This document shows positions 1 through 9,204 of a DNA stretch of 64,000 nucleotides, piece after piece. The stretch's first letter is position 1, and the number at the start of each line of letters is the position of its first letter. The notes beneath the pieces were generated by a model that was not told where the DNA came from, searched no databases, and was given only the letters and a program-made list of their open reading frames with translations. This DNA is from Pyropia yezoensis (lineage: Eukaryota > Rhodophyta > Bangiophyceae > Bangiales > Bangiaceae). The translations under genes were made by a program, and so were the position numbers. Location of the stretch: NCBI GenBank assembly GCA_009829735.1, contig CM020619.1, forward strand, positions 23,709,554 to 23,773,553. Direction: 5' to 3'.

Positions 1-592
1 ACAGCAGCGGGGGTAGGAGTGGGGGGGGGAGAGACACCACCACACGGCTAGGAGGATGGTCGGGGGGAGGGGCGGAAAGCGAGTACCGGACGGGAAGGGG
101 GCGGCGGGGGAGGGGGGGCGGGGAGGATGCCGCTCAAACCTCTCCACCTGCCCGCCACCGCTGCCGTCGGGCGGCACGGCGTCAAAGCCGGGCGAGGACC
201 CGCACCGCGGTCGCCCGTCTCCCGGCCACGACGCCTGCAAAGCTGCTCGCGGGGCAGTCGCTGCGGCGGGGGTGCGTGGCGGGTGGGAGTGGCCCGACGG
301 GCGGGCGGGGGTGGAAAGGGGGCCCGCGCTCACACCATAGGGGTTGGGGGTTTGGGGGGGTTCCGCCGGCCAAGGCCGGCGTGGCAGGCCGCAGCAGAGA
401 GCCATTGGCAAGCACCGTTTACAGTTCGGCAGACACAAACGCTGCTTAAAGTAACACCCACTTCTTCAGTCGTGGACAAACATTCCGCTTAAACTGTGCC
501 GTACTTAAAATGTTCTTCTCTGTATTGGCGAGCACTTAACGTTCTCTGCGTGACCTCAGAGCCTCGAACTTGACTGTACAGCCGTCTGCCCA
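1..592. other. GC-rich region, no gene supported
   Basis: The first 420 bases are G-rich and open in several frames, but the translations are Arg/Gly/Pro-rich and show no domain. From about 420 the composition becomes more AT-rich, as in other intergenic stretches here. It probably holds the upstream region of the dioxygenase gene. No TATA element stands out. Confidence 0.4.
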
Positions 593-1513
593 ATGCCGGG
601 GGTGTATGGCCCGCCCATCCCCTCCCCCTGTTCCCTGCGGTGCTGGTTACCACCGCCTGTTCCCGTCGTTTCTGGTCACCTCCCCCTGTTCCACCCGACC
701 TCTTCTGCCCTTGGCTGCCGGTGCAGCCACCCTTTGTCCCGGCGTTGCTTCCTCTTCGACGCTGCGGCGCTGCCGGGCCTCGACGCGCGGCGGCGGCCTG
801 GCCATGGTCCCCCCTCCGCAGGGCGGGGCGCCCCCTCTCGCGGCTTCCCCGGCGGAGGCGGTGGCGGCGATCGCCGCCCCCCCTGCGCCGCTGGGCGCCT
901 TCCCCTCCCCGCCGGCTGCTCTGGCCGCCGCCGCGCTCCCCCCCCCCCGGCCACTCCCCCCCCCGCAGCGGCGACGCACCTGCCCACCTGGCTGGCCGCC
1001 CACGCGTCGTCGCTGTCCCCCCCCATCTGCAACGCGCTGCTCGCCGACGGTGACCTGGTGGTGATGGTGGTGGGCGGCCCCAACGCGCGGTCTGACTTTC
1101 ACGTGGAAGCCGGCGACGAGTGGTTTTACCAGCTCGCCGGCACCCTCACCCTCCACACCGTGGACGCCGACGGCCGCCACGGGGCGGTGACGCTCGGGCC
1201 GGGCGACACGTACGCGCTCCCCGGGGGGGTGCCGCACTCGCCGCGGCGCTCGGCCGGCAGCGTCGGGCTGGTGGTGGAGCGGCGGCGGCGGCCGGGCGAA
1301 CGCGACGCGCTGCGCTGGTACTGTGGGGCGGGGGGGGTGCCGGGCGGCTGCGGGGCGGTGGTGCACGAGGAGGTGTTTGTGTGTGGGGACCTTGCCGCGG
1401 ACCTCCCGCCGCTGGTGCGCGGCTACTGGGCTGACAAGGCCAAGCGCACTTGCGGGGGGTGTGGCTGGGTGGAGGTGCCCTGGGGGGGGGGAGGGGAGGG
1501 AGAGGGGGGGTGA
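593..1513 (+). CDS. 3-hydroxyanthranilate 3,4-dioxygenase
   Basis: This non-haem iron cupin enzyme of the kynurenine pathway opens the ring of 3-hydroxyanthranilate on the route to quinolinate and NAD. The domain runs from about 970 to 1480. Seen: GPNARSDFH followed by VEAGDEWFYQ, giving the active-site Arg, the first His and the Glu six residues later that bind iron, and VPHSPRR with the third ligand His. The C-terminus has two Cys pairs (WYC...GGCG and RTCGGCG), the extra metal site known in bacterial and fungal enzymes but lacking in the short animal form. The first pair is spaced C-x9-C rather than C-x2-C. The N-terminus is uncertain: the open frame begins at 593, but the ATG at 804 in another frame gives a more natural Ala-rich leader. 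That frame would join the domain through a short intron ending at the CAG near 967, or through a miscounted C-run at 938-962. The gene converges on the kinase downstream. Confidence 0.88.
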   Translation: MPGVYGPPIPSPCSLRCWLPPPVPVVSGHLPLFHPTSSALGCRCSHPLSRRCFLFDAAALPGLDARRRPGHGPPSAGRGAPSRGFPGGGGGGDRRPPCAAGRLPLPAGCSGRRRAPPPPATPPPAAATHLPTWLAAHASSLSPPICNALLADGDLVVMVVGGPNARSDFHVEAGDEWFYQLAGTLTLHTVDADGRHGAVTLGPGDTYALPGGVPHSPRRSAGSVGLVVERRRRPGERDALRWYCGAGGVPGGCGAVVHEEVFVCGDLAADLPPLVRGYWADKAKRTCGGCGWVEVPWGGGGEGEGG

Positions 1514-2127
1514 CTGAAAGCGCGTTTGCGAAAATACCGTTGCCTTTCACTGTCCTTTTTCGCTGACTCACGCTTCAAGTCGGCCTCAGTGCGCAGTGCG
1601 GCTTTAAGGTGGTGTCACGGAAACGGCTACATACATACATTTCTTGCTCAGACCTGTTGTCGATTTCTTGCAACCCATCTGTATCCAGATATGGCAAGCT
1701 GGAGGCCCACATATCATATGTTTTTCTTGTCAGTTCGGGACGCTTCCGCACGGAGGCCGCGTGCTCACGATACACAACGTGAAGCGCCATCATCAGAGCT
1801 CTCTTATGATGTGCTTTGAGCACGTGGCCGTCCTTCAACCATGTCCTTTGGCAAATCTCAGCAAGTGGACAAGAAAAGCGCTTGCACGAACGCTCATATC
1901 TAAAGTGTACATTCGCGCGAATGAGTGTCAATATCTCATCGTTAAGGTAGTGCTTGTTGACGTTTTAGCAGTGATTGCTGACTCTCTGGCACAGAAGGCG
2001 GCCACACTCTCATGGAGCGGCGCGGCGGCGGCGGCGGTGGTCACTGCCCAACCCCCCCCCGTGCAAGCGGCCAACAGGTTGGGTAGTACGGGGTGCAGCG
2101 GCGGCGGCGACTATTTGGCTCCTCGCC
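1514..2127. other. Convergent intergenic region
   Basis: About 600 bases between the stops of two convergent genes. It is clearly more AT-rich than the flanking coding DNA, fitting back-to-back 3' UTRs and terminators. The short open frames here show no recognisable protein. Confidence 0.5.
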
Positions 2128-3762
2128 TTACCCGCCGCCCCAGCCCTCATACTCGGCCGGCCCAGGCAGATGCCCCACGTCCGACGCCTCCCCTTCCAGG
2201 TCCTGGGACCACCAAGCCAGCGCCCCGGCGCCCGGCCGGGGCACCACCCCCGCGTCGCCGCCGGCGAGGCGCGCCAGCTGCCGCACCCGCGGGAGGCCGA
2301 CGCCGTAGCCGGCCATGGCCGCCCCAAAGTGCCGCGAGTGCCCATAGCCGGCGGGCCGGCCGTCGCCAGCAACCGCACCGCCACCGCTGCCGCCGCCGCC
2401 ACCGCCGCCGCTGCCCGCGGCCGCGCCTCGCGGCGGCGGTGGCATGTAAAAGTGGGTTCCCACCCAGCCGCTACGGGTGTCGGCATCGGCCGCCCGCGGC
2501 GGGAGCCCCGCGCCGCGGTCGGCCACCGTCACCGACACGGACCGGCCGTCGGCGGCCGCGTACACGTCCACCGCCACGCCCGCCGCCGCGTCGCCGTCGC
2601 GGTCGGCGACGTCGGGTAGGTCTGCACCGTGCCGGCGGAGGAGGGCGGTGGCCGCGTTTTTGATCAGCTCCACCCCAGCAAAGTGTACCTCTGTGGGGAC
2701 GAGCGCGGCGGCAACCACGGGAGGGCCTGTGTAGCCGTCGCCTCGCAAGGAGGGGGGGAAGGGATTGTCGCTGCCGCTGCCGCTGCCGCTGCCGCTGCCG
2801 CCGGTGCTCCCACCGCTGCCGCTGCCACCATGGGTTGTCACCCACACCACAGGGGCGTGACCATTTTTCTCCACACACAGCGCCGTGGCGTTGCCCGCCG
2901 CGTCGGCGAGGAGTTGACCCACGTCCACCCCCGCAGCCACCACCGAATCGCACCGGCGGCCGTTGTTGCTCACAGGGGTGCCCGCCCTTATCCCCGCCCC
3001 CGACCCGTCATGGGTTGGTGCAGCGGCGCCTGCGGCCGTAGCCGCCGCAGCGCGGGCGGCCTGCGCCACCAGCCGGCGGATGCCCACGAGCGTCATGTGG
3101 GCGTCGTCGAGGAGGCCATCCAGGGCGGCCCGGTCGCCGGGCGCCGCGGCGGCGGCGGCACCAAAGTAGGCAGGCGCGGCGGCAGCGGTGGCCTGCCGGC
3201 CGGCAGCGGCCGCCTCGTCGAGCGCCCCGACCCCGCGCAGCAGCGCGGCCAGCGCCTCGTCCAGGTGCCGCGGGTGCACCGGCGGCGGGCCGCGCCAGCC
3301 GCCGCCGTCGCCGCTGTGGTCGTCATGGTCGCCATCGGGGGGGGCGGCGCCCGCTTGGCGGGCGAGCCTCGCCACGTCGGCCGCAACGGCGGCGGCGGTG
3401 GAGTGGCCCCGCGCCAGCTGGACGGCTAGCAGCCGCCGCAGGCGCGGCCGGCCGACCAGACGAGAGCCGTCGAGAGCAACCTGTGCCGCGAGGCGGGCAG
3501 GGAGCTGGTGGAGGGCAACCGCCACCAGGGACGCCGCCGCGGCAGCGCCACCACGGCCGCCCGCAGCGGAGGAGGCAGCCGCGTGGGCAGCGTGCAGTTG
3601 AGAAAGAGTCACGGGCCGCAGGCGACGCTCCGCGGGGGCGAGGAAGCGCCAAAGGGTGACCATGGCCGCTGGGACACTGCGCGACGACCCACCGGCAGCG
3701 ACTGCGGAGCCGGTGCCAATGACATCTACCGCACCGGCTGAAAAGACAGGCAAGATCGCCAT
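2128..3762 (-). CDS. Mitochondrial 2-oxo acid dehydrogenase kinase (PDK/BCKDK family)
   Basis: This family phosphorylates the E1 alpha subunit of pyruvate or branched-chain 2-oxo acid dehydrogenase in the mitochondrial matrix and so switches the complex off. The 544-aa product has the family layout. An N-terminal helical domain begins near VTLWRFLAPAERRLRPVTLSQL and includes LLDDAHMTLVGIRRLVAQ, matching the family's helix with the IGIRML pattern. A GHKL ATPase domain follows, with N-box VELIKNA, G1 box VADRGAGLP and a later Gly-rich GYGVGLPRVRQLARL. It is longer than the usual 380-440 aa because of Gly/Ser/Ala insertions, including a GSGSGS tract. The start sits in AACATGG and gives a plausible presequence. 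Which E1 it targets cannot be decided from this sequence. No intron is needed. Confidence 0.85.
   Translation of the reverse strand: MAILPVFSAGAVDVIGTGSAVAAGGSSRSVPAAMVTLWRFLAPAERRLRPVTLSQLHAAHAAASSAAGGRGGAAAAASLVAVALHQLPARLAAQVALDGSRLVGRPRLRRLLAVQLARGHSTAAAVAADVARLARQAGAAPPDGDHDDHSGDGGGWRGPPPVHPRHLDEALAALLRGVGALDEAAAAGRQATAAAAPAYFGAAAAAAPGDRAALDGLLDDAHMTLVGIRRLVAQAARAAAATAAGAAAPTHDGSGAGIRAGTPVSNNGRRCDSVVAAGVDVGQLLADAAGNATALCVEKNGHAPVVWVTTHGGSGSGGSTGGSGSGSGSGSDNPFPPSLRGDGYTGPPVVAAALVPTEVHFAGVELIKNAATALLRRHGADLPDVADRDGDAAAGVAVDVYAAADGRSVSVTVADRGAGLPPRAADADTRSGWVGTHFYMPPPPRGAAAGSGGGGGGGSGGGAVAGDGRPAGYGHSRHFGAAMAGYGVGLPRVRQLARLAGGDAGVVPRPGAGALAWWSQDLEGEASDVGHLPGPAEYEGWGGG
2769..2800. repeat. (GCTGCC)n hexanucleotide repeat in the kinase gene
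   Basis: About five tandem GCTGCC units, read on the minus strand as an alternating Gly-Ser tract in a loop between the helical and ATPase domains. The period of six preserves the frame, so copy number could vary without breaking the kinase. Confidence 0.8.
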
Positions 3763-4062
3763 GTTGAAGTATTCCTTCTGGGACGCGCCCTGTTTTCAGG
3801 CAGGAATACGACGCATATCTCGATAATCTCGATGGCAACGTGGTCGTTTTTTTAACCTGTAGTTTGAATGAGCGTGTCAGTAATTCTGTGTCCAGAAAAT
3901 GTATTTCACTGTCCTCGTGTCTTCGCCTGTCGTTTGATCCTTGGTGCGACCCGTCGAGCGTGACGGCCGTTCCGGGACACACCTGAGTTCGCGGCAGCGA
4001 GTTCGCGGCACTTCGTGGCGCTCTGGGATTGGCTGTTGCAGTCCACGTGTCCCGTGTCGTTT

Positions 4063-4154
4063 GCCGCGAACTGAAGCTGCCGCGGGATGCGGCACGCAGT
4101 GGCTTTTGCAAAAGCCACTTTCTGCCGCATCCTGCGGCAGTCTGAGTTCGCGGC
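4063..4154. repeat. Foldback (inverted) repeat, MITE-like
   Basis: Two arms of about 46 bases with a few mismatches meet at a perfect 18-bp palindrome (4100-4117, TGGCTTTTGCAAAAGCCA). The outer part carries GCCGCGAACT and GAGTTCGCGGC. The motif CTGAGTTCGCGGCAGCG also occurs as a direct repeat at 3983-3999 and 4142-4158. This resembles a foldback element inserted upstream of the kinase gene. The insertion borders are not clear. Confidence 0.65.
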
Positions 4155-4361
4155 AGCGCCTTCGCGGCAGCATTCGCGCTATTAAATTCATGAGAACTGC
4201 AGAACTTCATTCCCCAAAACAGCTTGGCCGGCCCAAGGATCTCCCACGGACAGGTCCTGTTTGAACGCGGCGGCGGCGCAGGCACGCGGGGTCGCGACCA
4301 GAATGGTGGCGCATGCCGCGCTGTGCGCGGCGGATCGACAGACAACGCCGGGACGGCGCGT

Positions 4362-4565
4362 TCACCTCACCCGCCCCCCCTCTGGCCGTCGCCCGTTTGT
4401 TGCTGCCACTGCAGGCTCTCCCGCCAACCCAAGCACCTCCTCAAATGAGACGGGGCCTTCACGCAGCGCCATGCGGCGGGCGGCCGTGTCAACGCAGCCG
4501 GTCTCCAGCTCTGTGGCAAAAAACAGATTGTTGACCATCATGGCCTCCACTGCCGAGTAGTCCAT
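4362..4565 (-). CDS. Hypothetical protein, possible first exon
   Basis: From the ATG at 4565 this frame encodes 67 residues of mixed composition (MDYSAVEAMMVNNLFFATELETG at the start, then VSFEEVLGLAGEPAV), unlike the low-complexity shadow frames nearby. A possible 5' splice site, GTGAGG, lies just before its end, so it could be the first exon of a longer gene. I found no convincing second exon before the kinase gene and recognise no family. The transposon end at 4700 lies only 135 bases upstream of the ATG. Confidence 0.25.
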   Translation of the reverse strand: MDYSAVEAMMVNNLFFATELETGCVDTAARRMALREGPVSFEEVLGLAGEPAVAATNGRRPEGGRVR

Positions 4566-4699
4566 CGCTGTGCAATAGGGGGGGGAGCTCCGGGGGTGTA
4601 GGGCGAAGGGGGGGGGTATCGCGATGCACCGGCAACAGCTCTGGAGGGGCGAGCAGGGCGTCGGCCTGGACGTGGCGACCAGTGTGGGCCAGCAACCAT

Positions 4700-4729
4700 G
4701 GTATCCGTCTGACACCAGTTTTTCACAAC
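4700..4729 (+). repeat. Left terminal inverted repeat of the pogo-like element
   Basis: It begins GGTATCCGTCTGACACCAG. Its reverse complement is found at 8191-8220 with two mismatches. These are the expected transposase cleavage ends. Confidence 0.85.
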
Positions 4730-5505
4730 TCGGGTATGAGAGAAGGATGCGAGGGTGCTTTTTTCTCGAAAAAAATACGAGCGGGCTCCGTAGCTCCTCA
4801 CGAGGTCGGGCGTCTTGTCCGTTTCCCCAGGCGATGAGCGGTTCTCTTTAAAAAAAAAGGTACCCTCCTTTGGGGGGTGACACTAGTTTTTCACAACTCG
4901 ATTTCTATACCAGGACAGCCCCCAGGGGGCGATCTTGCAAAGAAACCCCGGAAAAACTTGATTGTATTTACATCCCAGGCCCGTGTCCCCCATTCATCGA
5001 CCAATGAGCACGCAGAGATCATGACTCGGACAGGTCGGACCTGGGTCGTCTCCTGACTGATCTCAGAGTGCGGTGTGCGGACCATCCCTTCGCCCTCGGG
5101 CGGCCATCCATGCCAACGTTGCTCCATCGGCAACCCTTCGGGTGCGCTTCACACAAGTATCCACGAACCCCAGCCAATCACCTCACGACTCCACACCAAG
5201 AACTGGGCTGCAATACCGGACTACACACGAGCCCTCTCACGTGACCTCGCGCAGTGCGGACCAACCCGGCCCTGGGCCACCCGTGCCTCCCGCCGGCACT
5301 TTGCCCCCCCTCCCCCTTTCGCCGGCCGCTCCCGAGACAGGCGCCCCTCCCGGCCTACACTGTCCCGCGTGGGTCTGCAATTTATATGCAGAACGGCCTT
5401 TCACATGAAAGGGCCAACCCGGCCGCCCCGTACAGCCTTCCCGCCCCCTCGGCCCCCTTTCTCCCACGTGCAACTTGCACGCTCGAGACACAACCAACAA
5501 TTCGT

Positions 5506-7281
5506 TTACCTACGGGACGAAAACACAGCCATCCTGGCAGCTTCACGTGAGGCCTGTGCCCATGCTGCACGGGGTGCCAGAATTGGCGCCCGCACGCGCG
5601 CGGCTGCCAGGCGGCGGCGTGCCTTTGCAGCAGATGGCGGGGCGTGGCCAATACACCTCAGCCAGCAGCCCGCTTCAGTCGCCGCCTCGGCGGCCACGAC
5701 CGCACAGGTCTCGCGCCTCGCACGCGCGGCCTTGTCGTCAATGCGCGCCTGTTTGGCGCGTGCCCGCTCCTCGTCCTTGACGGACTTCTCCGCAGCTCGC
5801 TCCTCCCTGGCACGCTTGCTGGCCTGTGCCTCGTTCCGCTTGTCCTCCTTGGCTGCATCCATCTCACGGAGCGCAGATATCACCTCGGGGGCAGTAAGGA
5901 CGGTCGCCCTCCCGGCAGTTGACAGTGTGCCGTTCTGCACTACAGGGCGGACCATGTCCTTGCGAGCCACGGGAGCCAGCCTCGAGACCAGCAGAGGGAT
6001 GTCCACATCTGGCGCCAGCGGCGCATCGGCCCCCTTGCACATATCCTCCCAGCGGACAACAGCGGGGTCGAGGGGCCACACGCCCACCCGTTGGAACGCC
6101 GACTTGAGAGCGTCCACCGTGAGGGCGTCGGACGCCGCGCGGCCAATCGCCTTGACCAGCTCAATGGTCGTGAAGGCCCGTCCTTGTGCATGGCACTCGA
6201 GGGCCAGCTCCCGCACACGCGAGCGTACCTTCGGCTGGTACCGGCCAAAAGCGCTGGGGGTGTCCAGCGCCTGCAAGATGTGGGACATCTTGGACGGCTC
6301 CGCAATCACGTGCACATTCGCATTCAGCAGCGTGAGTAGGCCGCCCGGCGTCAGGTGCACCTTGGCCCCGTCGATAGCCAGGAGCTTGGCCTCTTTCGGG
6401 TAGTACGCCCGGAAAAATGTGGCCATATGTTCCGCGTACACGTCGAACACCGACTTGTCAAACCCAGGCGGCGTGCGGCGCCACGCCATGGCGGCGTCGT
6501 TCAAGAACGACGCCAGGGGTACAGTGTGTACCGTCCCGTCTGGCCTGGTCACGCGCACGAAAGCGTGACCCGGGGTGGCGCCCTCCACCACGACGAAATG
6601 AGGAGCCACCAGGCCCGCCGCTGACACCGTAAACGCCGCCGTGCACGCGCCCGCCCCGGATGCAAAGTCGGGCATCACCACCTCCGGCTTTCTCAGGCCG
6701 ACAGGCCCCAGAATCCTCGCACGGCTGCTCCCTGCCGACTCTCGTGCCTTGATGTGGGTTTCATCCATGTTCCACAGTTGACGAGGCGACACAATTCGCA
6801 GGTCCCGGTACATGACGGCGAGCGTGGCGAACCAGTGCGCCACGGTCTCGGGACGCGCATTCCGCGCCCGTCCCTCCTCAATCGTCCCCGCGCGGTACTC
6901 CCGCAGCTCTGGCCAGCGCCTGAGGAAAGTAGTTAGGAAGCCCCGCCCCGGGGTAGTAGAGCCGCGGAAGTAGCGCCGGGCAGTCGCCTGCCGCTCTGCA
7001 GACAGGCTGCAGACGTACTCTCCGCACACGCGCAGGAAGGCGTCACGTGACAGACCACGGCCGATGATGGCGTTGATACGAATGAACTTTACCAACACCT
7101 GTTCTTCTTCAGCAGTGAAGAACGGCTGGGGTCCCCGCTTAGTAGACTGGCCGTCGTTGAGGATGAAGTAGCGCGCCTTGTTGTAGCTCAACTCAAACCG
7201 CCGCGCAAAAGCAGCCGTCGTTAGGTTGCCCGCCTTGACCTGCTCCAATGCCGCCATCCTGCTCTCGTGGTCTTCCCCCAT
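5506..7281 (-). CDS. DDE transposase, pogo/Tigger (CENP-B-like) family
   Basis: This enzyme cuts and pastes the surrounding transposon. The ATG at 7281 gives 591 aa. The N-terminus has a psq-type helix-turn-helix (RMAALEQVKAGNLTTAAFARRF), then a CENP-B-type second HTH beginning FFTAEEEQVLVKFI. The catalytic domain shows the three acidic residues: D173 in WNMDETH, D304 in LAIDGAKVH and D340 in LQALDTPSAFG, so the last two are separated by 35 residues (DD35D). The C-terminus is basic and Ala-rich with coiled-coil-like RKEAK stretches, probably nuclear. The frame is intact from start to stop, so the element may be recently or still active. Confidence 0.88.
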   Translation of the reverse strand: MGEDHESRMAALEQVKAGNLTTAAFARRFELSYNKARYFILNDGQSTKRGPQPFFTAEEEQVLVKFIRINAIIGRGLSRDAFLRVCGEYVCSLSAERQATARRYFRGSTTPGRGFLTTFLRRWPELREYRAGTIEEGRARNARPETVAHWFATLAVMYRDLRIVSPRQLWNMDETHIKARESAGSSRARILGPVGLRKPEVVMPDFASGAGACTAAFTVSAAGLVAPHFVVVEGATPGHAFVRVTRPDGTVHTVPLASFLNDAAMAWRRTPPGFDKSVFDVYAEHMATFFRAYYPKEAKLLAIDGAKVHLTPGGLLTLLNANVHVIAEPSKMSHILQALDTPSAFGRYQPKVRSRVRELALECHAQGRAFTTIELVKAIGRAASDALTVDALKSAFQRVGVWPLDPAVVRWEDMCKGADAPLAPDVDIPLLVSRLAPVARKDMVRPVVQNGTLSTAGRATVLTAPEVISALREMDAAKEDKRNEAQASKRAREERAAEKSVKDEERARAKQARIDDKAARARRETCAVVAAEAATEAGCWLRCIGHAPPSAAKARRRLAAARVRAPILAPRAAWAQASREAARMAVFSSRR

Positions 7282-8190
7282 ACTGGCGGCACCGGTGCAA
7301 CCGGGGTGGAGGGGGCACGGCACCCCGACGAATCGGGGGGGGGTGTGGGGGGCTCGCAGCACACGACGGCTCGCAGCGGCGGACGTGGGGGGGTTGCCCA
7401 GATCAACGTGAGGGGGTGGGGGGGGGGCGTCCGAGCCGGCGGGGGGGGGGGGGGGGGGAGGGGGGGTGCGGCCGGCCGGCCGGGGGGGGGAGGCGTCCGA
7501 GCGGACCGGGGGGGTGGCGCCCGGCCAGACAGGTCCGCTGCCAGGGGGGGGGGGAAGGGGCGCCCCGACCAGACAGGGCCGCTGCCGGTGGGGGAAGAGA
7601 TGGGGAGCCCGGACAAGGTAGGTCCGCAGTCAAGGGGGGAGGGGGGGGGGAAAGTGGGGTAAACTGGGGCAAGTGGGCTTCTTGTGGCGGGAGTGCCGCC
7701 CGTCCTCAGAACCGCACATGCGCCTTTGCAGCGGTCAAAGGTTGGCGAATGGGCAGAGAAGGCGTTTGTGTCCCTGTGGTGTGCTGCAGGAGGGTATAGT
7801 GTCTAGAGGAGGGGAAGAAGGCTCGTAGCCTCTCGAGCGCCGGTTGTACACCGCGCCAGGGAGTGCTGGGCTCGCCGATCAATCAGCCAGAAGCAGCGTC
7901 AGGCGAGGTACTTGAATTCTAATTCCCTCTAAAGGAACCGCACCTTTTTCTACTCGGCGCGGCGTGGCGCGGCCGGAGGCCCGCCTTTTTGGGGTCGCTC
8001 TACACCCCTGGAGAGCCCTTGAGTTGGCGCGTCCAGCCGTGTGACTCACTGTTTGCCTACGCCTCGGCTTGTATTTTTGGCGCGAGTCGATAGACGGCTG
8101 GGGCATCTTCTTGCACTGCGTTTTTGTCGGTTTTTCTATGTAAACACTGTGGGAATCCCATAGATGGGAAGTTGTGAAAAACTGGTGTCA

Positions 8191-8220
8191 CTTGTGAGAA
8201 ACTGGTGTCAGACGGATACC
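8191..8220 (-). repeat. Right terminal inverted repeat of the pogo-like element
   Basis: Reverse complement of the left end (4700-4729), ending in GACGGATACC. A second inner copy of the CACCAGTTTTTCACAAC motif follows at 8171-8190. Confidence 0.85.
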
Positions 8221-8362
8221 CAGATTTTTCGCAAAACAGATTGGTCGATTGGTCCTAAGATGTTTATAACTACATGGACCTAACTGCTATGTATTTGGCG
8301 TTGTCCAGGCTCCAACTCAATGACCATCTGCGATGTCCAAAAAGACGCATCGGATGTGGCAA

Positions 8363-8386
8363 CGAGTTCGCGGCGCCGCGAACTCG
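8363..8386. repeat. Perfect 24-bp palindrome
   Basis: Reads CGAGTTCGCGGC and then its exact reverse complement. The half-site GAGTTCGCGGC is the same motif found in the foldback repeat near 4.0-4.15 kb, so both belong to one dispersed repeat family. Confidence 0.75.
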
Positions 8387-8424
8387 ATGTGCCGCGACCT
8401 CGACCGTTTCCCGGAACGTCCGTC

Positions 8425-9204
8425 AGAGCATGTCTATCGGTGGAGCTAAAACCCATACCCATTCAGCTACTTTTTATAGCGATAGCTCCGAGCATGTCTA
8501 TCGGTCCTGAGCCATCCTGGCGTCTTCAGCAGACTTGCATGTCGAAATGAGAGCCACTTGATGTGGAATTCTATTTAATTTGCTAAGTCTGAAGGGTTTG
8601 AAGAGTGGCGAGACAACGCACACGCTCGTGAATCGCTGCCGACATCCCTGCCTGCCTGTCATTGCGTGACCCGTCTCACCCTCCGACCTTCCCTACCCCC
8701 GCCCCCCCCCCGTTTTTTTTCCAATGGACGACCTATTTACGCACCTGTTGAGCGACGATGACGAGGAGGAGGCTGTTATCGAAGTATGCTTAGCTGCTGC
8801 AACGGCCGGCGGGGCTGCGCTCGAGCCAGTACCAGCAGTGTGGGGCGGGCGGCAGGTAGGGTCAGCTCCAACGAAGACGGCGGGTAGTGCCATGGGTTGG
8901 ACGGAGGGACAGGCGGGCTTTGCAGTTGCGAGTGTCACTCTGACCATATTTGTGCCACTTCTTCTTTACTTCTGAACAGAAATTGTGCCACCGCCGCTCA
9001 TTTCTGGGATGGAACCATCTGATTGGCTTGGCTATAGTAGCTCAGAGGATAGCTCTGAGCTATCCTCTGCGCTATCCGAGCCCGGATTTGGCCCCGCAGA
9101 TAGCTCAGAGCTATTTTTAATGGGTTATAGGTGCACCGATAGACATGATCTGAGCTATAACCCATAATAGTATGGGTTTTGGGTTCCACCGATAGACATG
9201 CTCT
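8425..9204. mobile_element. Non-autonomous element with terminal inverted repeats
   Basis: The ends are inverted copies of AGAGCATGTCTATCGGTGGA (8425-8444 and 9185-9204), followed inward by AAAACCCATA on both sides. A second copy of GCATGTCTATCGGT lies inside each end (about 8492-8506 and 9135-9149). The interior between 9030 and 9130 is an array of GATAGCTC/GAGCTATC motifs, including a perfect 12-bp-arm palindrome at 9048-9072. No clear target duplication. The 780-bp size and the small frame fit a deletion derivative of a larger DNA transposon. Confidence 0.7.
8724..8975 (+). CDS. Small acidic ORF inside the TIR element
   Basis: An 83-aa frame starting MDDLFTHLLSDDDEEEAVIEV and ending in a hydrophobic segment (VASVTLTIFVPLLLYF). 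The acidic start recalls N-termini of PIF/Harbinger transposases or their partner proteins, which would fit a remnant left after internal deletion of the element. No domain is complete, and it may be non-functional. Confidence 0.3.
   Translation: MDDLFTHLLSDDDEEEAVIEVCLAAATAGGAALEPVPAVWGGRQVGSAPTKTAGSAMGWTEGQAGFAVASVTLTIFVPLLLYF

Larger units (their letters stand above)
4700..8220 (-). mobile_element. Pogo/Tigger-like DNA transposon
   Basis: A 3.5-kb unit bounded by terminal inverted repeats that match in 28 of 30 bases, enclosing one long transposase frame on the minus strand. A related subterminal copy of the motif TGACACCAGTTTTTCACAAC lies inside each end (about 4877-4898 and 8171-8192), so both ends carry a doubled binding site. 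I could not see a target-site duplication: the flanks are ...ACCAT and CAGAT.... The noncoding part at 7290-7660 is almost pure G-runs. Confidence 0.85.
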
